A stretch of DNA of 64,000 bases from UMGS1975 sp959600905 (GCA_959600905.1 CAUGNO010000004.1:1-64000); one strand, 5' to 3'. Positions 7,420-15,466 are shown, counted from the stretch's first letter. Made by a program: numbers and translations. Notes: generated by a model not told the origin, from the sequence alone.

Positions 7420-8311
7420 CTTTCTTTTACTGCTCGGCACTATGCTTCTGGGCGGATGCACGCAGATACAGAATGGCGATGCGCACGCTACGAACAATAC
7501 ACCAAACGGTTTGATTGCTGCGGAACCGGCAAAAGACAATGAACAGACAATCTATGAATTTGAAACGCGGGAGCTTTACGCAAATCGGGAGGGAAAGCAG
7601 ATTTACGGTGTTCTCTACATGCCTCATAACGCAGATGACCAAATGCCTGCTGTCATCTATTCTCACGGGTTTGGAGGTTCTCACAGCTCCGCGGCGCAGT
7701 ATGCTATAGAGATTGCATCTAGAGGGTATGTGGTTTATTGCTTTGATTTTTGTGGAGGAAGCACAGGAAGCAGGAGCGATGGATCCACTTTGGAAATGTC
7801 TATTTTTACAGAACAGGCGGACTTAGAAGCGGTGCTTGCAATGATACAAGAGCAACCATTTGTGGACAGTAATAACATATTTCTGATGGGAACCAGCATG
7901 GGTGGCGCAGTGTCGGCCATCACTGCTGCAGCGCACGAAGAGGAAATTCAAGGCGCCATTCTCCTGTACCCTGCCTTTGTAATAGCAGATGATATAAACA
8001 ACCGTTTTACAAACGTGGAAGATATCCCGGATACCTTCTATCATATGTGGATGACTGTAGGACATGTCTTTGCAGAAGATTTGTTGAATTATGATTTTTA
8101 TCAAGCGATTTCCGGTTATAAAAAAGACGTGCTGCTGATTCACGGAGATGCTGATAGCATTGTTCCTCTTAGCTATTCAGAAAGAGCAGTGGAGATTTAT
8201 GATTCTGCCAAATTGGAAATTCTACCAGGGGCAGGTCATGGATTTTACGGAGAGGATGCTGAACGGGCGATTACATGGATATTGGAATATTTAAGGAACC
8301 ATACAATTTAG
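7406..8311 (+). CDS. Alpha/beta-hydrolase lipoprotein
   Basis: A 301-residue exported hydrolase. The signal peptide RRISFLLLLGTMLLGGC ends in a clear lipobox (LGGC). The catalytic domain has the oxyanion segment YSHGFGGSHSS, the nucleophile elbow GTSMGGA, a candidate Asp in HGDADSIVP, and the catalytic His in GAGHGFYG. This is the dienelactone-hydrolase/prolyl-oligopeptidase-like group. The start lies inside the previous gene, 14 bases before its end, so translation is likely coupled. An ATG seven codons upstream is possible but gives a worse signal peptide. Substrate unknown; probably an esterase acting outside the cell. Confidence 0.82.
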   Translation: MRRISFLLLLGTMLLGGCTQIQNGDAHATNNTPNGLIAAEPAKDNEQTIYEFETRELYANREGKQIYGVLYMPHNADDQMPAVIYSHGFGGSHSSAAQYAIEIASRGYVVYCFDFCGGSTGSRSDGSTLEMSIFTEQADLEAVLAMIQEQPFVDSNNIFLMGTSMGGAVSAITAAAHEEEIQGAILLYPAFVIADDINNRFTNVEDIPDTFYHMWMTVGHVFAEDLLNYDFYQAISGYKKDVLLIHGDADSIVPLSYSERAVEIYDSAKLEILPGAGHGFYGEDAERAITWILEYLRNHTI

Positions 8312-8332
8312 CTTAAGGAAGGATAAACCACG

Positions 8333-8947
8333 ATGGAAAGAAAAAGAAGTATGCTAATGTTTGCGATGGCAATGGTTCTCAGTTTTGTACTGGCGGCCTG
8401 TGGCGGCGCCCCTACGGAGGACCCTTCTGCTATGCTGGAAACCACATCCGGTGACATAAGCGTATCTCCGCCAACAGAGCCAAATGACAGCAATATCTTG
8501 GTTGCCTATTTTTCCCATACGGGGAATACTGAGAAAGTCGCTCAGAAAATAGCGGACTACACAGGCGGAGATCTGGCGGAGATACGTCGCACCGAAGAAT
8601 ATGAAAATTTGTATGAAGAAGCAGAAACAGAAATTTTAGAGGGCGCACATCCAGATATCACTGTATCTGTGGAGAATATTGCAGAATATGATACTGTGTT
8701 TGTGGGATATCCTATTTGGTGGGATGAAGCCCCGGCTATGATTGCCACATTCCTTGCGGACAACGATTTTTCCGGCAAGACAATCGTTCCATTTTGCACC
8801 AGCGCCAGTGACGATATTGGCAACAGCCTTCATATTTTTAAAGAGCTTTGCCCAGACGCAGAGATTGCGGAAGGGTTCACAGCAAACGAGGCAAACGAAA
8901 TCGAACCGTGGATTCAGGGCCTTGGTATCATGGAAAAACAAGAGTGA
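8333..8947 (+). CDS. Flavodoxin lipoprotein
   Basis: A 204-residue exported flavodoxin. The signal peptide ends in LAAC (Cys about residue 23). The flavodoxin fold is well kept: the FMN phosphate loop FSHTGNTEKVA, then VGYPIWWDEAPA and PFCTSASDDIG. It is more canonical than the lipoprotein encoded three genes upstream. A GGAAGG site precedes the ATG. It is the last gene of the cluster and is followed by a terminator. The group looks like an extracytoplasmic flavin-based electron-transfer set; the terminal acceptor is not apparent. Confidence 0.86.
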   Translation: MERKRSMLMFAMAMVLSFVLAACGGAPTEDPSAMLETTSGDISVSPPTEPNDSNILVAYFSHTGNTEKVAQKIADYTGGDLAEIRRTEEYENLYEEAETEILEGAHPDITVSVENIAEYDTVFVGYPIWWDEAPAMIATFLADNDFSGKTIVPFCTSASDDIGNSLHIFKELCPDAEIAEGFTANEANEIEPWIQGLGIMEKQE

Positions 8948-9082
8948 AGATACATTCGAATATATAGGAGGAAATGGTCTGTCTTTGATGATGGCCGCCC
9001 TTTGAAAAGTGCAGAGTTTCGGCGTTACCGACCGGAGTCCGTGCCTTTTTGTGCGCTCAACCATTCCTCCAAACAAAAAAAG

Positions 9083-9113
9083 AGACCGAGATCCAGCGAT
9101 TTCGGTCTTTTTT
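9083..9113 (+). terminator. Terminator after the flavodoxin cluster
   Basis: AGACCGA pairs with TCGGTCT across a short loop and runs into TTTTTT. Confidence 0.75.
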
Positions 9114-9213
9114 ATGGATTTGTATGCATAAAAAATATCAAGATTTTTAGCAGGGGGCTCTGTATCTGCATCCTGGCCGGAAAAGGAGACGCAACGGATG
9201 GCGTGCCGACAAT

Positions 9214-9247
9214 TTAAAACGCCGCAAGCAATATGAAGCTTGCGGCG
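9214..9247 (-). terminator. Terminator of tRNA-Pro
   Basis: On the minus strand CGCCGCAAGC and GCTTGCGGCG form a 10-bp stem just past the CCA end, followed by GTTTTAAATT. Confidence 0.8.
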
Positions 9248-9250
9248 ACA

Positions 9251-9327
9251 TGGTCGAGGTGACAGGATTTGAACCTGCGGCCTTTTGGTCCCGAACCAAA
9301 CGCGCTACCAAGCTGCGCTACACCTCG
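9251..9327 (-). tRNA. tRNA-Pro, anticodon CGG
   Basis: A complete 77-nt cloverleaf. The acceptor is CGAGGTG/CACCTCG, the D-arm GCGC/GCGC, and the anticodon stem TTTGG/CCAAA with loop TTCGGGA. The T-arm is GCAGG-TTCAAAT-CCTGT, and CCA is encoded. The anticodon CGG reads CCG proline codons. It has its own downstream terminator. Confidence 0.95.
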
Positions 9328-9484
9328 AAAACAACTCTTACTATCAGAGACTAGATTATGATATAGTATTTTTGCAGGGTTGTCAAGAGAAGAAAACGCA
9401 AAAATTGATATGCGGTTGAATGAATTTATATTTTTGGGGAACAGAGGAAAAACTCTAAATAAACGATGAGTGGTAGATAGCCTA

Positions 9485-9859
9485 TCAGTCTGAGGGAGAA
9501 TCTAACTCGGCAAGGCTATACCGAATGTGGGTAGCCAATACAGAGACAAATTCTGAAACACTGGGGATCTCCTTGGCAGAGCGCTTAAAATAGAGAAGGA
9601 ATCTGTCGCTTGCCACACCCGATTCATAGGCATCGATGATGGCGCGGCGCATGGCGCTTTCCACGGCACCGATGGATCGCTGATGTTTTTTGGCCACAGC
9701 AGGATAAAACTGCTCCATTACCTCGGAGAGATATTCCGGATGCGCCAGGGCAAGCGTGATGCTGGTACACAGGTAACGATGGCCAGCGCAATGATGGCGG
9801 ATGCCAAAGGCCTGTAAGTGATGGAAAATGGCTTTTTGCTTTTGCAGATCTGTAATCAT
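9485..9859 (-). CDS. Stand-alone Spo0A C-terminal (DNA-binding) domain protein, copy 1
   Basis: A 124-residue protein covering only the Spo0A effector domain. FGIRHHCAGHRYLCTSITLAL matches the first helices, and EFYPAVAKK-like and VESAMRRAIIDAYESG match the recognition helix region of Spo0A (VERAIRHAIEVAW in Bacillus). There is no receiver domain. The start was chosen at the ATG behind GGGGGAAAC; a longer reading frame upstream has no ribosome site. Such a protein could bind 0A boxes and compete with, or substitute for, phosphorylated Spo0A. A second copy lies about 1 kb downstream on the same strand, with a DNA glycosylase between them on the opposite strand. Confidence 0.8.
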   Translation of the reverse strand: MITDLQKQKAIFHHLQAFGIRHHCAGHRYLCTSITLALAHPEYLSEVMEQFYPAVAKKHQRSIGAVESAMRRAIIDAYESGVASDRFLLYFKRSAKEIPSVSEFVSVLATHIRYSLAELDSPSD

Positions 9860-10072
9860 ATTGTTTCCCCCTTGCATAAAATCGGTATCATAGAAAAAGA
9901 TATTGGGCAAGCAAATCGTGATGGTTAGTTTCGATTCTGTATGTTTCTTTTTCTTTCTGCTTTGTTCCATTGAATTATACAAAAACCGCGTAAAAATATA
10001 GGGACTAATGACGAAAAGCAATCAAGCAAAAATGATATAAACGGGCTATTTTTAGAAAGGGGAGACTCACAG

Positions 10073-10720
10073 TTGCCTTTTTTGGAATATGGGCCAGAGG
10101 AAACGGCATATCTGGCCAAACAAGATAAGCGGCTGGGAGAGGCCATCGAAAAAATCGGGCCGATTCAGCGCGAAGTAATCCCTGATATATTTCAGGCGCT
10201 GGTCAATTCCATCATCGGCCAGCAGATCTCCACAAAAGCGCAGAAAACGATTTGGAAACACTTTACCGATGCGTTAGGAGAGGTGACGCCGGAAGGCCTT
10301 TTGGCTGTGCCTCCAGCTGTGATTCGACAGTTGGGCATTTCTGAGCGAAAGACAGCATACATTTTAGGAATCGCAGAGAAAGCGGCCGGCGGAGAACTAG
10401 ATTTGGCGGCGCTTACCGAAAAAAGCGATGAAGAGGTATGTAAGACGCTGAGTTCTCTAAAGGGCGTAGGCATCTGGACGGCGGAAATGCTGATGATTTT
10501 TTCCATGCAGCGTCCAAATATCATGAGCTATGGCGATTTGGCGCTGCATAGAGGGCTGCGCATGCTGTATCATCACCGCTCTATTGATGAGAAAAAATTT
10601 AAGATGTATCACAAAAGGTTTACGCCGTATGCAACAATAGCTAGCTTGTATCTTTGGGAAATTGCGGGCGGCGCTATACCTGGGATGCGTGATTATGCTC
10701 CCAAAGGGGAGAAAAAATAA
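10073..10720 (+). CDS. DNA-3-methyladenine glycosylase II-like (HhH-GPD) protein
   Basis: A 215-residue base-excision repair glycosylase. The helix-hairpin-helix motif is LSSLKGVGIWTAEMLMIF, followed by the catalytic Asp in MSYGDLALHRGLRMLY. The N-terminal FQALVNSIIGQQIST segment is the conserved AlkA core. It removes alkylated purines such as 3-methyladenine from DNA. It starts at TTG eight bases after AAAGGGGAGA. E. coli AlkA has an extra N-terminal domain that is missing here, as in most Gram-positive versions. It lies divergent from one Spo0A-C gene and convergent with the other. Confidence 0.87.
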   Translation: MPFLEYGPEETAYLAKQDKRLGEAIEKIGPIQREVIPDIFQALVNSIIGQQISTKAQKTIWKHFTDALGEVTPEGLLAVPPAVIRQLGISERKTAYILGIAEKAAGGELDLAALTEKSDEEVCKTLSSLKGVGIWTAEMLMIFSMQRPNIMSYGDLALHRGLRMLYHHRSIDEKKFKMYHKRFTPYATIASLYLWEIAGGAIPGMRDYAPKGEKK

Positions 10721-10721
10721 A

Positions 10722-10776
10722 GGGAACCACCAACGCGTTTGCCAGGTTGCGGCTGGCAGGTTCGTTGATGGCTCCC
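10722..10776. repeat. Large imperfect inverted repeat between convergent genes
   Basis: GGGAACCACCAACG (10722-10735) pairs 12 of 14 with CGTTGATGGCTCCC (10763-10776). Inside it TGCCAG pairs with CTGGCA. It could be a shared terminator, but the U tract is missing on the plus strand. Confidence 0.5.
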
Positions 10777-10794
10777 GGGGGAAACAAAACGATA

Positions 10795-11148
10795 TTATAT
10801 ATCTCCGTACAACAATCTGTGGACATTGCCGGTCATAAACTCTGAAACCGTTGGACACTCATGCGTATAACGCAAAAAGATTTTATGAAATTGATTTTTG
10901 CAATTGCCATGTTCATAGGCATCCACAATGGCTCTGCGCATCGAACTTTCCACTGCCGACGGGGTCGAGTGGTGAACCGCGGCCACTGCCGGATAAAACT
11001 TATCCGTCATTTCATTGAGAATACCAGGCTGTTCCAAGGCCAATTGCAATCCGGTACACAGATAACGAAAACCGGCACTATGATGTTTAAAGCCGAATAA
11101 CAATAACTGTGAAAATACGAGTTTTTCAGTATCTACTGCATTCATCAT
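10795..11148 (-). CDS. Stand-alone Spo0A C-terminal domain protein, copy 2
   Basis: A 117-residue paralogue of the protein encoded near 9.5 kb. It has the same plan: FGFKHHSAGFRYLCTGLQLAL, KFYPAVAAVHHSTPSAVESSMRRAIVDAYEHG, and a conserved tail with TVSEFM. No receiver domain. The start is the ATG nine bases after AGAGGGA; a GTG two codons upstream sits too close to that site. The 130 bases upstream carry several Spo0A-box-like sequences, so auto-regulation or control by true Spo0A is likely. Function beyond DNA binding is not evident. Confidence 0.8.
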   Translation of the reverse strand: MMNAVDTEKLVFSQLLLFGFKHHSAGFRYLCTGLQLALEQPGILNEMTDKFYPAVAAVHHSTPSAVESSMRRAIVDAYEHGNCKNQFHKIFLRYTHECPTVSEFMTGNVHRLLYGDI

Positions 11149-11207
11149 ATTCACGGTCCCTCTCTTTCAAGTTGATTATCGTCAAAATTTGGTAACTAAG
11201 CAAGGAC

Positions 11208-11279
11208 TTCGCCAAAATACGAGTTTATTCCTATTTATTCGTCATAATTCGACGTAAAATGCCGGGCATTCGACAAAAT
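11208..11279 (-). promoter_or_regulatory. Cluster of Spo0A (0A) box-like sites
   Basis: TTCGACAAAAT at 11269-11279 is, read on the minus strand, ATTTTGTCGAA, a perfect 0A box core (TGTCGAA). TTCGCCAAAAT (11208-11218) and TTCGACG (11248-11254) are one-mismatch relatives. They precede the second Spo0A-C gene. Confidence 0.55.
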
Positions 11280-11370
11280 GAGCATGCCTTAGCTTGTAGA
11301 AGACGGGGGTTTTCCTTTTGATAAAGAAGAGGTAGGATAAGGATAGAAAGACAAAATGGAGGTGCTAGCT

Positions 11371-11952
11371 ATGGATCAACAGCAGGCTGTTCTACAAAAC
11401 ATTTTGACAAGGCGCAGTGTGAGAAAATACCAGAAAAAACCTATTCCGCATGATGTATTGGAAAAGATTTTGGAAGCAGGATTTTGGGCGCCTAGCGCCA
11501 GCAACCGCCAGACTTGGCATTTCACTGTGATGACAAACAAAGACACCATCGACAAATGGAACGAAGCAGGGAAACAATGGATGGCCCATTGCGGCAGGGA
11601 ATCACAGCAAAGAATTGGCCGAGATCCGGAACGGCATGTGTTTTTTCATGCACCATGCGTCCTTTTGGTATCCTACAAAAAGGACCCAAGCTGGCACAGC
11701 AACTGGGGAGAGGTGGATACGGCCCTGGCCGCAGAAAACATCATGCTAGCCGCTCATGCCATGGGGTTGGGCAGCTGTTATATTGGATGGTTTACGCCAT
11801 GGCTGAAAAGCGGGGCGGCCGGCGAGCTGCTTCGGGATGTGCCGCTGCCAGAGCATTACCAGCCGTTTCATTTCATTACGTTAGGGTATCCAGAGCAGGT
11901 AGGGCCTGCTCCCAAACGCATTGGGGGCTATATCGATTATTTGGATGATTGA
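11371..11952 (+). CDS. Nitroreductase-family flavoprotein
   Basis: A 193-residue FMN-dependent oxidoreductase. The N-terminal RRSVRKYQKKPI and FWAPSASNRQTWHF motifs bind FMN, and ENIMLAAHAMGLGSCYIGWF with ITLGYPEQ complete the family signature. The start follows GGAGG eight bases upstream; an ATG at 11356 precedes that site. Monocistronic, with a perfect terminator. Nitroreductases use NAD(P)H to reduce nitroaromatics, quinones or flavins; the native substrate is unknown. Confidence 0.87.
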   Translation: MDQQQAVLQNILTRRSVRKYQKKPIPHDVLEKILEAGFWAPSASNRQTWHFTVMTNKDTIDKWNEAGKQWMAHCGRESQQRIGRDPERHVFFHAPCVLLVSYKKDPSWHSNWGEVDTALAAENIMLAAHAMGLGSCYIGWFTPWLKSGAAGELLRDVPLPEHYQPFHFITLGYPEQVGPAPKRIGGYIDYLDD

Positions 11953-11955
11953 TCA

Positions 11956-11986
11956 TCAAAAGGAGCGGCTTGTCCGCTCCTTTTGA
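11956..11986 (+). terminator. Terminator of the nitroreductase gene
   Basis: A perfect 13-bp stem TCAAAAGGAGCGG-CTTGT-CCGCTCCTTTTGA. Confidence 0.85.
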
Positions 11987-12053
11987 TACAGGGATTGGCG
12001 GGAACGATAGGGCAATGGTACAATAAATCAAAACAACAAGGAGGCGAAACTCC

Positions 12054-12599
12054 ATGGTAGAGGAATTGCTGGCCTTTAATACAAAATTTGTAAAAGAAAA
12101 ACAATATGAACAATATGCAACGAGCAAGTATCCGGATAAAAAGATCGCCATTCTATCCTGTATGGACACCAGGTTGACAGAGCTGCTGCCAGCAGCTCTG
12201 GGATTGAAAAACGGGGATGTAAAAATCATTAAGAACGCGGGCGCTACGATTACCCAGCCTTTTGGCAGCGCGGTACGCAGCCTTTTGATTGCCATCTATG
12301 AGCTGGGTGTTGAGGAGATATTGATCATAGGGCATACGGACTGCGGCGTACAGCATATGGATAGCCAATCGCTGATCGAGAAAATGAAGCAAAAGGGCAT
12401 TGCGCAGCAAACACTGGATATGATGGACTATTGTGGAATCGATTTTGCAAGCTGGCTCAGCGGATTTGAAGATGTGGATACCTCGGTACGGGAGGCGGTA
12501 GAGCTTTTGAGAAATCATCCGCTTGTGCCAAAGGACGTGGCGATTTATGGGTTTGTCATGGATACCTATACCGGCGCAATGCGACGCATAGAGGCGTAA
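12054..12599 (+). CDS. Beta-class carbonic anhydrase
   Basis: A 181-residue zinc enzyme interconverting CO2 and bicarbonate. The zinc ligands and catalytic dyad are visible: CMDTR (Cys and the Asp-Arg pair) near residue 36, then HTDCG (His and Cys) near 95-100. The INAGA-type segment reads IIKNAGATITQP. Length and spacing match the short prokaryotic type (plant-like Type II). The ATG follows AAGGAGG. It is the first of three close genes (4-base gap, then an 8-base overlap), but they do not share an obvious pathway. Confidence 0.9.
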   Translation: MVEELLAFNTKFVKEKQYEQYATSKYPDKKIAILSCMDTRLTELLPAALGLKNGDVKIIKNAGATITQPFGSAVRSLLIAIYELGVEEILIIGHTDCGVQHMDSQSLIEKMKQKGIAQQTLDMMDYCGIDFASWLSGFEDVDTSVREAVELLRNHPLVPKDVAIYGFVMDTYTGAMRRIEA

Positions 12600-12603
12600 T
12601 CGG

Positions 12604-12930
12604 ATGGATCGGAAATGCACTATGGTGCGGATTTCATTTTCTGAGAGAGTGTATGAGGCGGTGAAGGAGATCCCGCCCGGGCAGGTGGCCACCTATGGAG
12701 AGATCGCTTGGCGTATCGGCGCTCCCAGGGCAGCTAGGCAGGTGGGGCAGGCGCTGGCGCATTGTAAAGATCCCGCAACGCCGTGCCATCGCGTGGTCAA
12801 CGCCAAAGGCGACACAGCGCCGGGATATGCAGAGCAAGCTGCCCTGCTGGAAGCTGAGGGCGTGCCTTTTTTATCGGATGGCAGGGTGGATTTGAAAAAT
12901 GGCCAGAAGGGCGGAAAAAGACATGAGTGA
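12604..12930 (+). CDS. MGMT-like alkyltransferase domain protein
   Basis: A 108-residue protein containing only the C-terminal domain of O6-alkylguanine-DNA alkyltransferases. FSERVYEAVKEIPPGQVATYGEIA is the DNA-binding wing, followed by RQVGQALAHC and the active-site motif PCHRVVNAKG with the acceptor cysteine. Because it has PCHRV rather than PWHRV, it may truly transfer alkyl groups and is not a typical alkyltransferase-like (ATL) protein. The N-terminal domain of full MGMT is missing, as in ATLs. ATG at 12622 is an alternative start. It overlaps the next gene by 8 bases. Confidence 0.82.
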   Translation: MDRKCTMVRISFSERVYEAVKEIPPGQVATYGEIAWRIGAPRAARQVGQALAHCKDPATPCHRVVNAKGDTAPGYAEQAALLEAEGVPFLSDGRVDLKNGQKGGKRHE

Positions 12931-13702
12931 AAAAGATAAGACAGCGCTGGAGATTGGCCCCAGGTTTGTCCAAGAAACATCCTACTATGATTTTTCACAA
13001 ACAGGACGCAGAAAGGGCGAACCACAGCCCATACCGTTTTGGACAGCAGAGAAAGGTATGGAAACCGTACTGCTGCCGCCCTGGCAGCAAGCATTGCCAT
13101 CCAGCTGCCTTTGGACGGCCATGGAAAAGCGCCGTAGCAGGCGCACATACGCACAAGAGGCGTTGGAGATACAGGCGCTTTCCTGTTTATGTGGTGTTAC
13201 GCAAGGCATTGAAAAGGAGATTGTGTTCAATGGGAACGCCACGCTGCGGCCGGTACCCTCCGCAGGGGCCAAGCACGCCATAGAAACAATCGTGCTGGTG
13301 CGGCGTGTGAAAGGGCTGGCGCCGGGTTTGTATCGCTATCTGGCCAAAGAGCATGCGTTGGGATGGCTTGGAGAAACGACATCCGATTGGCTTTGCGCAT
13401 TGGATACGGCCTTTACCAGCAACCGATTTCAACACAACAGCGCTGTGACCTTTTTTTGGATCGCGGTGCCGGAACGCATGGTTTGGCATCACGGCCAGCG
13501 CGGGTACCGAAATCTCTATTTGGATGCGGGGCACATCGGGCAAAATTTTTACTTGGCGGCAGAGGGCCTGGGGCTGGCGGCCTGCACGATGTGCGTTTTT
13601 GATGACGTATCGATGAAACGGCTTCTGGGTCTTGAAGGAGATCAATTCCTTGTATACACCGCAGCGGCGGGACAAAGGCAGCCGGAGCCTGCTGCGCCAT
13701 AA
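12923..13702 (+). CDS. SagB/ThcOx-type nitroreductase-family dehydrogenase
   Basis: A 259-residue flavoprotein of the SagB group. KRRSRRTYAQEAL near residue 75 and RPVPSAGAKHAIETIVLV near 110 are FMN-contact motifs, with YRNLYLDAGHIGQNFYLAAEGLGLAACTM completing the fold. SagB enzymes oxidise azolines during thiazole/oxazole peptide maturation, but there is no cyclodehydratase or precursor gene nearby. An orphan oxidoreductase role is more likely. The start is the ATG after an AGAAGGG stretch, inside the end of the previous gene. Confidence 0.8.
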   Translation: MSEKDKTALEIGPRFVQETSYYDFSQTGRRKGEPQPIPFWTAEKGMETVLLPPWQQALPSSCLWTAMEKRRSRRTYAQEALEIQALSCLCGVTQGIEKEIVFNGNATLRPVPSAGAKHAIETIVLVRRVKGLAPGLYRYLAKEHALGWLGETTSDWLCALDTAFTSNRFQHNSAVTFFWIAVPERMVWHHGQRGYRNLYLDAGHIGQNFYLAAEGLGLAACTMCVFDDVSMKRLLGLEGDQFLVYTAAAGQRQPEPAAP

Positions 13703-13703
13703 G

Positions 13704-14999
13704 CTATTTTTCTATGGAAGGGGCCAAAAACAGAGCCGTGGCCATTAGACCCAAGTTGTCACGGTAAATCTGTGGAAATTGTGCGACGGGCAGTGGGCTG
13801 GTGCCGCGGCCAACCTCAATGGTATAGGAAGGCTTTAGGAAGGTCTGAATGAACCAATCCTTGTACCCGGCAAAAGAGGAATTGTAGGGGGTATCTTCCA
13901 ACGCATAGCCGCTGGCATCGGCAAGCTGCTGGCCGATCTGCTCTCCCTTCGGCACATGATAATCTAAAAATTGCCAGAAGATGACCTCTCCCTGGGCATG
14001 ATAGGATAGCGTTAACGAGAAATGATGGCGCAGGCTCAATGCATGCAGGGCGCGAGATTCCGGCTCGGATAGAGGGGAAGCGCCCACAAAATCGCGGGGA
14101 GCCGGCCTGTTAAAGCCCAAGGCATATTTGATCTCTCTGGCCGTGGCCCATTCGGCAGGATAGTTGAGATTGAGATCTACACCGCGAATGTTGGCTTTCC
14201 ATCCTTCCGGGAAGGGAATGTTGCGATAAGCGTTTGCAATGGCAGAGGCCGAGGCAAAGGCGGGGTTGGCTTCATCTAAGTAGCCTGTCACAAGATCTAC
14301 CCCATCTGGATTGACCAGCGGTGCGATGGTCAGCGTAACAGCCTGGTAAAGGGCGTCGCTTGGCAGATCGTATAGGGTGCTGCCGCTGGCAACAGCATTG
14401 GCATACTGCTCTAAAAAGGTAAGCACAACGGGCGTTGTGATCCATTCATTGGCGTGATGGCTGGCGTTGAAGAACACAGAAGTATCACCGGTGCCAAAGG
14501 TAAGGGTATGCAGCGGCTGCCCCAGGATGCTTTGCCCGATGGTTTGTGTGCGGATCTGCGGATAGCGCGCTGTCAGCCCATCGATGATGAGAGAGACCAG
14601 CTGAGAGGAATAGGGAACTTGAGAAGGGACCACGGGAAAGCCGAACGGAACGGTGATGCGTTGGCCCGGGATCAGCAGCGCTGGCTCAAGGCCGGGGTTG
14701 GCAGTCAAAATGGCAAATACCGTGGTATTGTACAGGTGGGAAAGCTGATAGAGTGTATCGCCGCCATGCACGATATGGTGAATATAGCCGCGTAAAAAAG
14801 GCAGAAGCGCCTGCCAGGTCAAGGGGCCGGCAACGCCGTCGACGATCAAACGCCGGCTGACCTGAAACGCGGTCAGGGCACGGCGCGTTTTGGGACCAAA
14901 AAGGCCGTCGATCTCCCCGGGGCGAAATCCTGCCCTGGAAAGAGCCAATTGCAAATAGGAAACAGTAGGGCCATGGTCGCCCATACGCACAACCTTCAT
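13704..14999 (-). CDS. M14 zinc carboxypeptidase with peptidoglycan-binding and LysM domains
   Basis: A 431-residue cell-wall hydrolase. Residues 5-65 are a PG_binding_1 domain (GPTVSYLQLALSRAGF, then IDGLFGPKTRRAL). Residues about 75-120 are a LysM domain (HHIVHGGDTLYQLSHLYN). The rest is an M14 peptidase: the zinc ligands H and E in ASHHANEW, a third His in LSYHAQGEV, and the catalytic Glu in YTIEVGRGTSP. The plan matches gamma-D-glutamyl-meso-diaminopimelate endopeptidase I of endospore formers, which cuts stem peptides. The start follows AAAGGAGG. No signal peptide is present, so export may be by lysis or in the spore mother cell. Confidence 0.87.
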   Translation of the reverse strand: MKVVRMGDHGPTVSYLQLALSRAGFRPGEIDGLFGPKTRRALTAFQVSRRLIVDGVAGPLTWQALLPFLRGYIHHIVHGGDTLYQLSHLYNTTVFAILTANPGLEPALLIPGQRITVPFGFPVVPSQVPYSSQLVSLIIDGLTARYPQIRTQTIGQSILGQPLHTLTFGTGDTSVFFNASHHANEWITTPVVLTFLEQYANAVASGSTLYDLPSDALYQAVTLTIAPLVNPDGVDLVTGYLDEANPAFASASAIANAYRNIPFPEGWKANIRGVDLNLNYPAEWATAREIKYALGFNRPAPRDFVGASPLSEPESRALHALSLRHHFSLTLSYHAQGEVIFWQFLDYHVPKGEQIGQQLADASGYALEDTPYNSSFAGYKDWFIQTFLKPSYTIEVGRGTSPLPVAQFPQIYRDNLGLMATALFLAPSIEK

Positions 15000-15115
15000 A
15001 GGAATAGGAGCCTCCTTTATCGAACCATGACGGAAATCCTTGTGCTGTATCATATGGGGGGTTAGGGGAAAAAAGAACAAAGAGCAGGAACCTTGACGGG
15101 AGGGAGAGATGCATT

Positions 15116-15421
15116 TTGGCAGAAACGATGGAAGGCCCGGGCGGCGTGTATGCGGTTTGCTGCCCAAAGAGCGGAACGAGGCTTTTATGCGCCACAGTAG
15201 ATATGCAGAAGGCACGGCAATGGTTTTTGGTGTGCCAAGAGGAAGGGCGTTGCCCCAACTGCGAACTGGAAAGGGAGTGGGTGGCATACGGGCCGACGGC
15301 GTTTGCCTTTGAAATCATAGAGCGGGTGCCAAAAAAACAGGGGCAGGAAGCAGAGGCCTATCGACAGGAAATTGAAACGCTAAAAGAGTTTTTGGCGATG
15401 CAGCCGTTTGGATGTGGTTAA
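15116..15421 (+). CDS. Small GIY-YIG-like protein
   Basis: A 101-residue protein resembling a family of short GIY-YIG-superfamily proteins of Clostridia. GGVYAVCCPKSGTRLLCATVD resembles the GIY strand, followed by RQWFLVCQEEGRCPNCELEREW, YGPTAFAFEIIE and a charged C-terminal helix. The canonical catalytic Tyr/Arg/Glu set is not clearly present, so nuclease activity is doubtful. It starts at TTG preceded by GGGAGGGAGAG. It is transcribed divergently from the M14 peptidase. Confidence 0.55.
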   Translation: MAETMEGPGGVYAVCCPKSGTRLLCATVDMQKARQWFLVCQEEGRCPNCELEREWVAYGPTAFAFEIIERVPKKQGQEAEAYRQEIETLKEFLAMQPFGCG

Positions 15422-15426
15422 AAAAT

Positions 15427-15453
15427 AAAAAAGACGGCAGCACCGTCTTTTTT
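15427..15453. terminator. Bidirectional terminator
   Basis: AAAAAGACGG-CAGCA-CCGTCTTTTT between two convergent genes. Confidence 0.8.
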
Positions 15454-15466
15454 ATTTGAATTTTTA

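Noticed and set aside
12923..13702. Azole-peptide (TOMM) biosynthetic cluster
   Set aside because: Only the SagB-like gene is present; cyclodehydratase, precursor and exporter genes are absent.
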